Positions 1-7,327 of a DNA stretch of 36,187 nt are shown one piece after another (the first letter of the stretch is position 1; each line of letters starts with the position of its first letter). The position numbers were made by a program, and so were the translations under genes. The DNA is from Deltaproteobacteria bacterium (lineage in GTDB: Bacteria; Desulfobacterota; DSM-4660; Desulfatiglandales; HGW-15): positions 1 through 36,187 of the forward strand of contig JAFDEF010000032.1 of NCBI GenBank assembly GCA_019310485.1, given 5' to 3'. The notes below the pieces were generated by a model, which was not told the DNA's origin, did no database searches, and worked only from the letters and a program-made list of their open reading frames with translations.

Positions 1-479
1 CAGGCTTATTAAGCGCAGGACAAAGTCCATGGAGATACTCGCTGGGGAGATGTCCTGCTATACATTGTTGGCTTTCATCTGTCTTAAGATGGAGGTGAAC
101 TGGCAGTCAAAACCTATTGGAAAAGTCGGCAAGAATCTACCCTCCCTCAAGAAACTGACCGAGGGACAATTTACACAAAATTCTTGACAGTACCGAAGTG
201 ACGGGCACGGATCAACCTGTGTCGGGGGCACGGCAGACAAAATGCAGTCAAGCTCTGAATCATGAGCTGGGGATCACATGCTGTAGTCCTCGAACCAGAA
301 CCGTTGAGGGATGAGATCAGGTCAAAGGCGACGCTGCATAGATACGCGAGGTAAGTGTAAAAGGAGGAGAGACCGATGGGGGCCTGAATCATCTTATTCA
401 CTATTGAGCCCAATTGAAATTTTCTCTTGACTTTTGAGCAATTCATGACGATCATATAAGCAAGAATAAATTAACCCCA
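1..479. other. Left-edge non-coding stretch
   Basis: I find no convincing gene here. Open frames exist on the minus strand (about 58-240 and 171-455) but they have no recognisable domain and poor start context. A weak promoter-like pair lies near the right end (TTGACT at 427-432 or TTGAGC at 434-439, TATAAG at 455-460), upstream of the hairpins and the NYN gene, but its spacing is not ideal. The stretch may be decayed accessory DNA, as in the following few kilobases. Confidence 0.4.
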
Positions 480-529
480 CCTGCGATAGCATCGCAGGTC
501 TGCGCCCTCGCAAGGGGGCGTTCTTTTTT
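480..529 (+). terminator. Tandem hairpins ending in a rho-independent terminator
   Basis: Two hairpins lie back to back. The first is a perfect 8 bp stem (480-487 with 491-498) with a 3 nt loop. The second is a 7 bp GC-rich stem (503-509 with 514-520) with a GCAA tetraloop, followed directly by a T-rich run (521-529). The second has the form of an intrinsic terminator on the plus strand. It ends only about 7 nt before the ATG of the NYN gene, so it either ends upstream transcription or acts as a leader attenuator/translation block for that gene. Confidence 0.6.
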
Positions 530-536
530 ATTGCCC

Positions 537-1160
537 ATGAAGCCTCACCGATTGATTTTCTATATTGACGGGTTCAACCTGTATTTTGGTTTAAAATCAA
601 AGGGATGGAGAAAATACTACTGGTTGAATCTTCAGGAGATGTGCTCCAGGTTAACCCGGCCACACCAGGAACTGGTTAAGGTTAGATATTTTACGGCCCG
701 CATCAATCAAGCTCCAGAAAAGAAGCGTCGACGTCAATTGACCTACCTGGAAGCGCTGGAAACTCTCCCTTTGGTGGATATTCACTATGGCATATATCTG
801 GCGAGCCCTCAAACTTGCTTTGAGTGCGGACACACGTTTATTAAGCATAACGAGAAGAAATCAGATGTGAACATTGCGGTCAAGCTCATCACTGATGCCA
901 TGGAAAACTTATATGACTCAGCAGTTCTTATCTCAGCAGATAGCGATCTAACCCCAGCAGTAGATGCCATCAGAAACTATTTTCCTGACAAGAAGGTCCT
1001 GCTTTTCTTTCCACCGAAAAGAAGCTCAATCTCTTTAAAAAAGGCATGCCACGTTTATTGTGGAGTCTTAAACAAGACCACCATTTCAAAAAGTCAGTTA
1101 CCTGAAACAGTACTAAGCAAATCCGGGTATCCGCTCAAACGACCTGAGCACTGGGCCTAA
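537..1160 (+). CDS. NYN-domain protein (LabA/PIN-like putative ribonuclease)
   Basis: A 207-residue protein with the NYN (PIN-like) nuclease pattern. A YIDGFNLY motif lies near the N-terminus (Asp11). The downstream segments SDVNIAVKL (Asp110) and ISADSDL (Asp135, Asp137) supply the acidic residues that bind metal in this superfamily. A CxxC pair (Cys94, Cys97) may be a zinc knuckle. Family knowledge: LabA/NYN proteins are single-strand RNases or regulators and often sit in accessory or defence regions. I chose ATG 537 over an in-frame TTG at 531 because 531 lies inside the terminator's T-run. No good Shine-Dalgarno is free, since the only G-rich stretch is the arm of the preceding hairpin, so translation may depend on that structure. 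The substrate is unknown. It could be a stand-alone toxin-like RNase. Confidence 0.75.
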   Translation: MKPHRLIFYIDGFNLYFGLKSKGWRKYYWLNLQEMCSRLTRPHQELVKVRYFTARINQAPEKKRRRQLTYLEALETLPLVDIHYGIYLASPQTCFECGHTFIKHNEKKSDVNIAVKLITDAMENLYDSAVLISADSDLTPAVDAIRNYFPDKKVLLFFPPKRSSISLKKACHVYCGVLNKTTISKSQLPETVLSKSGYPLKRPEHWA

Positions 1161-1216
1161 ATCCCCCCAAGATAAAATTCTGCGAACAATAGGGTCATGA
1201 AGTATTGGCCAAATTT

Positions 1217-1460
1217 TCACAGTTCCTCCATTTGTTTTTCCAATTCCTTTTCATACCTCTCGATTTCCCACACCGGTATTCTGAGGCAGCCCCTGATTTT
1301 GGTGCGTCTGAGTTTCCCCTCGTCAATGAGACGGTAGACGGTCCTCACCGAAATGGCGAAATATTCGGCCACTTCATCGACCCGGTAGTATTGTTTGAAA
1401 GTCGGATTCCACCCCGGAATCGTCCGTTGTTTGTGGTCCGTCGTGGGTTGCTCTATACAT
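1217..1460 (-). pseudogene. Small excisionase-type HTH protein, apparently frameshifted
   Basis: The minus strand encodes a MerR/excisionase-like helix-turn-helix (HTH_17) of about 80 residues. The core reads YYRVDEVAEYF, then ISVRTVYRLIDEGKL, then RRTKIRGCLRIPVWEIERY, with a charged tail ending at 1217. The core frame has no good start codon. The best start is ATG at 1460-1458, which overlaps the end of the upstream AbiEii remnant (its stop is at 1453-1455). That frame runs MYRATHDGPQTTDDSG and must shift near 1398-1400, where one extra T in a TTT run breaks what would read DFKQYYRVDEV. It is therefore probably a single-base-insertion pseudogene, or a sequencing error. As third gene of the AbiE operon it may have been a DNA-binding accessory regulator. 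A truncated relative lies at 3173-3261. Confidence 0.6.
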
Positions 1461-2281
1461 CCAGATAGTCTCTCAGCTTCTTAATTGCCTGATTGTGTTT
1501 TGGAGGGTTCATCTTCCCAATATTCGACAGCTTCCATTTAACAGCAGGCAATTTCTCAATCCCTTCAAGTGGGAGGAGATCCCACCTGGGGTGGCCCTCC
1601 TTCATTGAAACGATGAATTTCCTTTCATCGGGGGGCAACTCGCTTTTAAGCATCGAGACCAGACCATCTCTCGTTGCTTCCAGCTCTTCACATGTCACAC
1701 CTTCAGCTATCATGCCTTTGAATTCTTTTTCAAAGATATCTCTAAGATCTTTCGGCTGCGGACTAAGGATCTCAACCATAGGCCATGGATGGTTGATTAG
1801 GTACACGATAAATGCTCTGCGCATCCTGGCGGTCATGCCTTCATTTTTGATCATGAAATGGATATCAAAGAGATCCCTCGGATGTTGACGGTCAAGGGCT
1901 GCACAGATTTTTTGCACAGATTTTTCCTGCATACAGTTCGTCTGAAGATAGTGTACGACTCCGTAACGAAAGCTCAAAGAGCTCTTGAGCTTTCCTGGTT
2001 AGTATTTTTATTTCGGGTGGATACACTGAGCCCCTCAAAACGAGATTGGGCTCTATCTTAACTGTTACCCCTTCCTGGTTGACTATCATGCCTCTTAAGG
2101 TATTGGTGCTGTGGAGCTTTTTTTACACGATTTGCGTTCCGGGAATTTTCCTTTCAATCTCTTTGGACACACGAATCAAGGTATGAGTGATATCATCCGG
2201 GGTAAATACTTCCTCTTTGTGAATCAAAGGCGAGATTCTGAGGAGCAATTCAGCCTGCCTGAAAAAGACCGTGTCTCTCAT
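1453..2281 (-). pseudogene. Degenerate AbiEii-family toxin (nucleotidyltransferase)
   Basis: Remnant of a type IV toxin. The N-terminus (MRDTVFFRQAELLLRI from ATG 2281) overlaps the AbiEi stop as ATGA. After about 25 residues the sequence jumps to a TPDDITHTLIRVSKEIERK segment. The nucleotidyltransferase core (GG[TS]A...DIDLTY), which belongs between them, is missing. A stop codon follows. The middle part (EPNLVLRGSVYPPEIK to ELYAGKICA, about 2089-1915) then runs into a 13/12 nt tandem duplication (1901-1925) that shifts the frame. The C-terminal part (ALDRQHPRDLFDIHFM onward) is open to 1453. So there are three independent lesions: a deletion, a nonsense mutation and a frameshifting duplication. 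Without the metal-binding Asp pair it cannot be an active toxin. Confidence 0.8.
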
Positions 2282-3060
2282 GCAGAGACCTCTTCATAGT
2301 TATCCCGGGGAATAGTGATAAGATATTTCCTGTCATACTTTCCGTTTGGGACAATCATACGCTTCCCTTTTCCGAAATCTATCCTCGAAAGGTCAAGATC
2401 CGATATCCAGGAATGCCCCTGCTTCTCTGCCATGTACATAAACAGTCTTTTGACCTTGATAGAGCGGCACATTGTCAATAACCTCTGCACCATATTTGGT
2501 CGTAAGCTGACAAGGTTTTCCATTAGTAAAAAGGCCTCTTCGAAGCTGATCTTTCTCGGAACAAGGTGGAGCATCTCCATGGCTGCTCTTTCGGGTGAAG
2601 ATATCCTTATGGAAAAGTCTTTTTCTCTAAATTCCGAAAAACTCTCCTGGCTCTCCGCAGGGAAAAGATTGGTCCGTGTTATGACAATATCTATCCCCAA
2701 GCGCTCCCCTTTAAACCAATTTGGCAAAACTTGACCTTGCGTACCATATAAAAATACTTTTCTCTTGCCAGAGGGGAGGTAATGAGCATAGCCTTTTAGC
2801 TCAAGGGCCGTCTTTCCCCCGGGGTGTACATTCAGGTGGAGTTGGTTTTGAAGCGCGTAAATGGCACCAGGCCATTCCACCCTGTCCCCATAGAGGATAT
2901 AGGCGCCTCTCCCAAAGGATTGCAGCCAACCGCTCTTTTTGTATCTCACCAGGAGATCATGGCCAAAACCCAACGTATTCAGGTAAGACGCAGTGCTGAC
3001 GGTGCCTCTGGGCCACTGACTGATCAAGCGGTTTATTTTTGTTTTTATTTGCTGACTCAT
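2278..3060 (-). CDS. AbiEi-family antitoxin / transcriptional regulator
   Basis: Intact frame of about 260 residues resembling the AbiEi_3 type of antitoxin. An N-terminal winged-helix segment (KTKINRLISQWPRGTVSTAS, GRGAYILYGDRVEWPGAIYALQ) is followed by the antitoxin C-terminal domain (about residues 90-260). Family knowledge: AbiEi represses its own operon and counters AbiEii without needing direct contact (type IV TA). The start is uncertain. Met codons at 3060 and 3066 are the likely starts, since the family begins at about MSQQIKTK, and the longer frame to 3135 starts at GTG in low-similarity sequence. The stop overlaps the toxin start by 4 nt, showing translational coupling. Its partner toxin is broken, so this is an orphan antitoxin that could still neutralise related toxins or act as a repressor. 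Confidence 0.8.
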   Translation of the reverse strand: MSQQIKTKINRLISQWPRGTVSTASYLNTLGFGHDLLVRYKKSGWLQSFGRGAYILYGDRVEWPGAIYALQNQLHLNVHPGGKTALELKGYAHYLPSGKRKVFLYGTQGQVLPNWFKGERLGIDIVITRTNLFPAESQESFSEFREKDFSIRISSPERAAMEMLHLVPRKISFEEAFLLMENLVSLRPNMVQRLLTMCRSIKVKRLFMYMAEKQGHSWISDLDLSRIDFGKGKRMIVPNGKYDRKYLITIPRDNYEEVSA

Positions 3061-3172
3061 GGCCATTAAACAACCATATTTTAAACCAAAGTCAAGGATC
3101 AGTTTGAAAAAAGACGTGTTTCCTAACTTGAACACATCAAATATGGATAGTTTTTAAACCATCACAGTGGCA

Positions 3173-3261
3173 TCAGGGTTCATCCATCTCTCTTTCCAAT
3201 TTCTTTTCATACCTCTCGATTTCCCACACCGGTATCCTCAAGCAACCCCTGATCTTGGTGG
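3173..3261 (-). pseudogene. Truncated copy of the excisionase-type HTH gene
   Basis: The minus strand reads TKIRGCLRIPVWEIERYEKK and then LEREMDEP before a stop at 3173. This is the C-terminal part of the same HTH protein as at 1217-1460. The two loci match closely over about 80 bp (3181-3260 against about 1224-1303), and similarity ends sharply after 3261. It lies upstream of the AbiEi gene on the same strand, so it looks like the tail of a neighbouring, now deleted, AbiE-HTH operon. Confidence 0.65.
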
Positions 3262-3435
3262 GTTGTGTCCGTTCGCTTGGTCTAAGAGGGGCGTTGAAAC
3301 TCGGAAGTCGTGCCCCCTAAGCTAAAGGATTTCTCATATCTCAAGAAGGAATTCCATTGCCACCAGGTAGAGGTGTGTCTTAGCAGTTTGGGGTACAGGT
3401 AAAGTTAAAATTCCGGACATCCCCTTTGAGGCAGA
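3262..3435. other. Spacer between HTH remnant and tRNA-bracketed island
   Basis: I see no gene or clear regulatory element. The HTH similarity stops at 3261 and the long direct repeat begins at 3436, so this short stretch probably contains recombination junctions. Confidence 0.4.
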
Positions 3436-3641
3436 GTGTCTCGTCAGTTCTACTTTGCAGGGATTTTTGCTCTATTGAGCTGGCGGCAAACTGGGATGAG
3501 AAAATCCTTGTCACTTCTTTGCTCTTTGTAAGGGTAAGGAAGTTCTTTAAAAAGAAAAAGGGCTCAGCTCTAAGCTTAAGCCCTTGAGGCCACAATGGCG
3601 TCCCCAACCGGATTTGAACCGGTGTTGCCGGCGTGAAAGGC
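3436..3641. repeat. Left copy of a ~205 bp direct repeat with tRNA-Glu 3' end (att-like)
   Basis: This segment matches 7453-7657 over its whole length, with roughly ten differences and one short indel. The last 46 bp (3596-3641 against 7612-7657), covering the tRNA-Glu 3' half with its CCA, are identical. The rest includes the tRNA's terminator hairpin and downstream sequence. Matching tRNA 3' ends in direct orientation on both sides of an accessory segment are typical of attL/attR left by integrase-type islands. The ~160 bp of flanking similarity is longer than a normal att core and suggests a duplicated tRNA downstream region. Confidence 0.75.
3596..3641 (-). pseudogene. tRNA-Glu 3'-end fragment
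   Basis: On the minus strand this is the anticodon-loop-to-CCA part of tRNA-Glu, identical to the matching part of the complete gene at 7612-7689. Similarity breaks off right after GAAAGGC (plus strand) at 3641, inside the anticodon stem/loop. It lacks the 5' half and cannot make a tRNA. It marks the distal border of the island. Confidence 0.8.
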
Positions 3642-3721
3642 AGATGACATCTTTTACGATAAAAATACCCGAAGAAATACTCGAAAAAAGAATTAGCTAA
3701 AATGAGTTCAACCCTCCTCTA

Positions 3722-4066
3722 TCACAATTCCTGATTAAGCTTTTTGAGCAAGTTCTCTATCTCTTTCTTGGTGATTTCTGTTTTCTCTCCCTTGAAGTAG
3801 GCGGCCAGGAGATAAATCTTCATTTCCCCTCCCTTCCAGAGATAGATTAACCGAAACCCGCCACGTTTCCCCTTTTTGACATCAGAGCTCGCAACCTTTA
3901 CTTTCCATATTTCCTTGTTCCAGCCCGGAATAGGATCGCCTGTAGTGGGATCCTTCTCTAATGCTCTTATTTTCTCCAGGAGATCCTCTTTGATGTGACG
4001 ATATTTCTTTTTCAGAGCTTTTATGGATTTCTGGAAGGTCTCGGTTAGATAAACATCATAACTCAT
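3722..4066 (-). CDS. RelE/ParE-superfamily toxin
   Basis: A 114-residue basic protein with the RelE fold pattern: an N-terminal helical pair (TETFQKSIKALKKKYRHIKE) followed by strand-rich KGKRGGFRLIYLW and EMKIYLLAAYFKGEK. Family knowledge: RelE-type toxins cleave mRNA on the ribosome, and this variant has basic residues in the strand region as in HigB/RelE members. The start ATG at 4066 lies inside the 3' end of the upstream antitoxin gene (11 nt overlap), with GGAAGGAAAT upstream as a possible ribosome-binding site. No disruption is seen, making this the only toxin in the accessory region that looks intact. Confidence 0.8.
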   Translation of the reverse strand: MSYDVYLTETFQKSIKALKKKYRHIKEDLLEKIRALEKDPTTGDPIPGWNKEIWKVKVASSDVKKGKRGGFRLIYLWKGGEMKIYLLAAYFKGEKTEITKKEIENLLKKLNQEL

Positions 4067-4292
4067 CCCAGATTTCCTTCCAGAGTTTGATTCTGTTTGC
4101 CCTGACGTCCTCCAATCCTTTCTTGACCAATTTCTTGAATTCAGCCGATTGGGAAAGGATCATGGTTTCTTTGTGATTCTCGACTTGCTCCAGGATTGAA
4201 AGGATCTTTTTGTAATCTTTTATTGGGAGGATAACCGCAGTGGTGTTCCCTTTCTCATCCACTATGTATTGTTCGTTGACAGGGGGAGCCAT
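4056..4292 (-). CDS. Phd/YefM-like antitoxin
   Basis: About 78 residues starting MAPPVNEQYIVDEKGNTTAV, then ILPIKDYKKIL, a typical short N-terminal DNA-binding/dimerisation part of a Phd/YefM-like antitoxin. A charged C-terminal helix (SAEFKKLVKKGLEDVRANR) would bind the toxin. I chose ATG 4292 because AAGGAG sits about 7 nt upstream. The frame stays open further upstream to 4358, but that part reads through a C/G-run region (4330-4350) without an RBS. It overlaps the toxin gene by 11 nt. Family knowledge: such pairs repress their own promoter and the free antitoxin is proteolysed. Confidence 0.75.
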   Translation of the reverse strand: MAPPVNEQYIVDEKGNTTAVILPIKDYKKILSILEQVENHKETMILSQSAEFKKLVKKGLEDVRANRIKLWKEIWDEL

Positions 4293-4408
4293 GAGATAAT
4301 TCTCCTTGTTGATGGGTTCTGAAATGGATATTCCCCCCTCAAAAGGGGGGTTTTTCATAGATAAGAATATCTTTAATTTGCCTGGAAATCAACGAGAATT
4401 CTTTGATC

Positions 4409-4640
4409 TTATCCCCCTGCACTCACCCAGATCAGGCCGTCCACATGATTCCCCAATTCCACAAGGGCCTCGTAACAGAGCCTGGCTGTCGTGCCGGAGG
4501 TTATGCAATCGTCCACAAAGAGGATGGAGCTGTTTTGGACCTGCCCGTGTTGTGCCCTGTACGGCAGACAGATGTTCCAGGATTCCAGGAGCCGAGGCTT
4601 TGACTGCCCGAGGCTGGTGAACCTGCTATAGTACATCTTG
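4409..4640 (-). pseudogene. C-terminal remnant of a phosphoribosyltransferase-like protein
   Basis: The minus-strand tail (SSILFVDDCITSGTTAR and then LCYEALVELG) carries the PRPP-binding signature (hydrophobic strand, DD, then TSGTT) of the type I phosphoribosyltransferase/ComF group. Upstream, MYYSRFTSLGQSKPR may belong to the same domain. The frame stays open to 5047, but that N-terminal extension is not recognisable and has biased composition, so the original gene is probably truncated or rearranged. It lies among other decayed fragments inside the tRNA-bracketed island. The function cannot be given beyond the PRTase motif. Confidence 0.5.
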
Positions 4641-5215
4641 TCTGTTTTCTGCATTATGCAGTTAGCTGCTGATGGTTGTTCATTCCATTGCCGTTGCTGT
4701 TGGGGGTTGGCAGGGACTCCGAGACCATCTCCTTCAGTTGATTGTCCACCCAAAATCCGCGATTGACGGTGGTTTGGCAATGAGACCGATTGAAAAACCT
4801 CGTTGGATCGGGTAGATATATGTTGTGACAACGCAACCCAAACCGAATCTGTGCATCCGAAACTCAGGGTGCTATCTGCCTCCATGCCACGATATCCGCC
4901 TTCGGGATCATAGGTCATCCTCAACATCGATGTTGACCAGAATCTTCCAGCGTTGATCCTTCTTACATCCCCGGGTCCGCATGGAGGTATAGATTGTCGG
5001 AATATTTGAGATAGAAAAGGGGTAATATTTTCGGAATAAATTGACAAGAGGGGGAAGGATGTTGGATTAAATGGGCCTCAGAGGAGAGCCCCATTTTTAT
5101 TTGTGCTCCGGGAGCGGTGCTGTGTATTTGGGGCACACACCGCTCCCGGCCAACAACGGGGGCCAATAAAGGCCCCACCACACTACCATCTTGATAATCT
5201 TCGTTGAGGCGAAAA
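4641..5215. other. Decayed island DNA without recognisable gene
   Basis: Frames are open on the minus strand but show no domain I recognise. The one clear structure is a strong hairpin at 5108-5149. The surroundings (PRTase tail on the left, AbiEi/AbiEii fragments on the right) suggest rearranged pseudogene material. Confidence 0.45.
5108..5149. repeat. Strong inverted repeat (hairpin)
   Basis: Perfect 12 bp arms (5108-5119 with 5138-5149). Four more inner base pairs are possible after one bulged base (5121-5124 with 5134-5137), giving a stem of about 16 bp. Neither side has a T-run, so it is not a standard intrinsic terminator. It may be an end of a small non-autonomous element or a dispersed palindrome. 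Confidence 0.6.
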
Positions 5216-5395
5216 TCAAGGATGTTCTTTTTCTTGGCAGGAAGTATGCCTGGCCGCGGCCTGCTTAAATGCGGAGTCACTCTGTCGCAAGCTCCGAAGA
5301 GCTTCCTCTCGAGTAAGGAAATATAGGCCCTGTGATTGCCTTGAATCAACCCAGGCAGCGAGATCGGGCAATGATTTCTGGCGCTCAGCCGTCAT
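5216..5395 (-). pseudogene. N-terminal fragment of a third AbiEi-type antitoxin
   Basis: From ATG 5395 (GAGGTG a few bases upstream) the minus strand reads MTAERQKSLPDLAAWVDSRQ, then GLYFLTREEALRSLRQSD and AFKQAAARH, ending at a TGA after 59 residues. This resembles the N-terminal winged helix of the AbiEi antitoxin class that starts SLPDLAxWVDxxQ. The expected continuation (a wing and a C-terminal antitoxin domain) is absent. A shifted frame (ILPAKKKN, about 5240-5220) hints at the next few residues. It is therefore frameshifted and truncated. Confidence 0.55.
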
Positions 5396-5432
5396 GGTTA
5401 CACCTCGCTTAAGCTATTTTTTGCAAATTGAA

Positions 5433-5600
5433 TCACAAAATGAGCCTTTTTGCAAATAATAGCTTTTTAACTTTTTTCCTCATCTCTTTGGACACACGAA
5501 TCAAGGCATGGGTGATATCATCCAGGGCAAACCCCCTCTCGTTTATGGGAAGGTATGTGAGGTCGATGTCCACTGAAAGGCGAGGGAGACCCCGGAGATG
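5433..5600 (-). pseudogene. AbiEii fragment carrying the nucleotidyltransferase Asp motif
   Basis: Between a stop at 5601-5603 and one at 5433-5435 the minus strand reads LPRLSVDIDLTYLPINERG and then FALDDITHALIRVSKEMRK. This is the DxD catalytic strand and following helix of an AbiEii toxin. The DDITHALIRVSKE part matches the remnant at about 2157-2204 closely at DNA level too. Upstream and downstream parts of the toxin are missing. It appears to be a shard of another AbiE locus. Confidence 0.65.
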
Positions 5601-5717
5601 TTATCCCGCCACTGATAAGCAACTGAAGTTCTCACCACAAATCTCCATAGCGTCCAAATAAGCCAAGCGGGTTTATGCACTTTTAACTTGTGGGTAAGAA
5701 AGGAAAGTGGCACAAAG

Positions 5718-5745
5718 TGTCGGCAGTTATTAATATATGCCGACA
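5718..5745. promoter_or_regulatory. Probable AbiEi operator/promoter of the second AbiE locus
   Basis: Perfect 8 bp inverted repeat TGTCGGCA (5718-5725) and TGCCGACA (5738-5745), with a 12 nt AT-rich centre containing a -10-like TAATAT (5731-5736). It ends 24 nt before the antitoxin ATG at 5770. Family knowledge: AbiEi antitoxins repress their operon by binding inverted repeats in the promoter. The position over a -10 element fits such an operator. Confidence 0.6.
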
Positions 5746-5769
5746 TTTTGATGCAAACTGGTGTTGAGA

Positions 5770-6372
5770 ATGAAGGCTGGGACAGTCGACAAGATACTGA
5801 AGATTGTTAAAGAAAACGGAGTAATCCGGCCGCGGGACCTGGAGTCTCATGGAATCTCTCGAAAATATCTGCCCCTCATGTATCGGAAGGGACTTCTGAA
5901 CAGGGTGGGGCGAGGTCTTTATGTGGCATCAGATATCGATCCTACAGAGCATCATACGATCGCTGAGGTTTGTAAGCGGATACCAAGGGGGGTGGTCTGT
6001 CTTATTTCAGCACTCCAGTTCCATGGTATGACGACCCAAATGCCCTTTGAAGTTTGGATAGCGATTGATCGTAAGGCACGATACCCCAGGGAGCCTCAAC
6101 TCCCCATACGCGTTGTGCGCTTTTCCGGCCAGGCACTGAATTCCGGGGTTGATGAGTCTTCAGTCGAGGGTGTCCCTGTAAAGATCTATAACCAGGCAAA
6201 GACAGTGGCGGACTGCTTCAAGTACCGAAACAAGATCGGGCTGGATGTTGCTCTGGAAGCACTCAGGGAGTGCCTCAGACAACGCAAGTGTACGAACGAC
6301 GATCTGTGGCGGTATGGGAAGATATGTAGGGTCTGGAACGTCATGAAGCCTTACCTGGAGGCGCTCTCGTGA
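5770..6372 (+). CDS. AbiEi-family antitoxin (type IV TA)
   Basis: An intact 200-residue antitoxin of the AbiEi_4 class. A winged-helix N-terminus (IVKENGVIRPRDLESHGIS and YRKGLLNRVGRGLYVAS) is followed by a core with GVVCLISALQFHGMTTQ and a C-terminal part ending AKTVADCFKYRNKIGLDVAL. I chose ATG 5770 because the longer frame to 5761 starts with GTG TTG directly upstream with no advantage. An inverted-repeat operator candidate lies just upstream. The gene ends inside the start of the toxin gene (GTGA overlap, 6369-6372), showing translational coupling. Family knowledge: it autorepresses the operon and prevents AbiEii toxicity. It belongs to a different subfamily from the antitoxin at 2278-3060. 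Confidence 0.85.
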   Translation: MKAGTVDKILKIVKENGVIRPRDLESHGISRKYLPLMYRKGLLNRVGRGLYVASDIDPTEHHTIAEVCKRIPRGVVCLISALQFHGMTTQMPFEVWIAIDRKARYPREPQLPIRVVRFSGQALNSGVDESSVEGVPVKIYNQAKTVADCFKYRNKIGLDVALEALRECLRQRKCTNDDLWRYGKICRVWNVMKPYLEALS

Positions 6373-7305
6373 GCCGAACACGGCCTGCCGATATGTCTGC
6401 CTTAATACGCCAGAGGCTGCTGAACCTGAGCAGGGAGAGGAACGAGGTTTTCAATGTCGTCCTTATGCGTTATGCACTGGAGCGTCTCCTTTATCGCCTT
6501 GCCCGATCGGGACATGCCGAGGACTTTGTCCTTAAAGGCGCAATGCTCTTCACGGCCTGGACGGAAAAGTTGCACCGGCCAACAAAAGACCTGGATCTAC
6601 TTGGACACGGGAATGATTCAGGGGAGCATCTGAAGGCCCTGTTTCAGAAGATTTGTCAGGTAGAAGTCGAGCCTGATGGACTGGTATTTGATGAGAGCAC
6701 GGTCCGAGTAGAAAGAGATCCGCGACGACCAGGAGTATCAAGGTGAGCGCATACGCCTGGCAGCCCATTTGGGCAACGCGAGGATCCCTGTCCAGATCGA
6801 CGTGGCATTTGGTGATGTTATCACGCCGGAGGCTGAGGAGATCGATTATCCTATGCTCTTGAACATGCCTCCCCCTCGAATCCATTCATATCCTAAAGAG
6901 ACGGTCGTATCGGAGAAACTCCAGGCAATGGTTGCCTTTGGTATGGTGAACAGCCGAATGAAGGATTTCTACGACATTTGGATAATTTCAAAACAGTTTC
7001 CATTTAAGGGGTCCATTCTAACACGCGCCATCCGGGCAACATTTGAGCGCCGGAGGACACGAATACCAAAAGGCATTCCCGCAGCCTTGAGCGATGAATT
7101 TGCCGCCAATCAAGAAAAGGTCACCCAATGGAGGGCTTTTCTAAAACGAACCCAGTTGGCGGATCAGGGATTCGAACTTTCACTGGTCATCAACGAGCTG
7201 AGGAATTTTCTGATTCCCCCGCTCCGGGCTGCAGCCTCAGGCGAATCTTTCCCTCAATTGTGGAAAGAAGAAGGTCCGTGGGTTCATCGTTCTTCTTTGA
7301 CCTGA
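6369..7305 (+). pseudogene. AbiEii-family toxin (nucleotidyltransferase), frameshifted
   Basis: The first part (GTG 6369 to a stop at 6746, 125 residues) carries the nucleotidyltransferase motifs FVLKGAMLFTAW and RPTKDLDLLG (Asp74, Asp76). The rest continues in the +1 frame: IRDDQEYQGERIRLAAHLG joins directly to the segment open to 7305 (VQIDVAFGDVITPEAEE, VSEKLQAMV, SRMKDFYDIW). One extra base near 6714-6717 explains the break. Joined, the protein would be about 311 residues, normal for AbiEii/AbiGii nucleotidyltransferase toxins. All other landmarks look intact, so this is a recent lesion, a phase-variable or recoded site, or a sequencing error. As written, only a truncated catalytic N-terminus is made. 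Confidence 0.8.
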
Positions 7306-7327
7306 TCTGTCAAACCCATGTGAGAGG

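Noticed and set aside
1205-1468. A plus-strand 87-residue protein
   Set aside because: The opposite strand gives a clear HTH_17 protein over the same bases, so this frame is a shadow.
2278-2734. Plus-strand frames opposite AbiEi
   Set aside because: They have no domain similarity or RBS and lie wholly opposite a well-supported antitoxin gene.
3436-3641. A second complete tRNA-Glu gene
   Set aside because: Only the 3' half of the tRNA is present; sequence diverges after 3641 and the 5' half cannot be found.
4409-5047. A single intact 212-residue phosphoribosyltransferase gene
   Set aside because: Only the last 60-70 residues look like the PRTase fold; the N-terminal 140 residues have no recognisable domain and odd composition.
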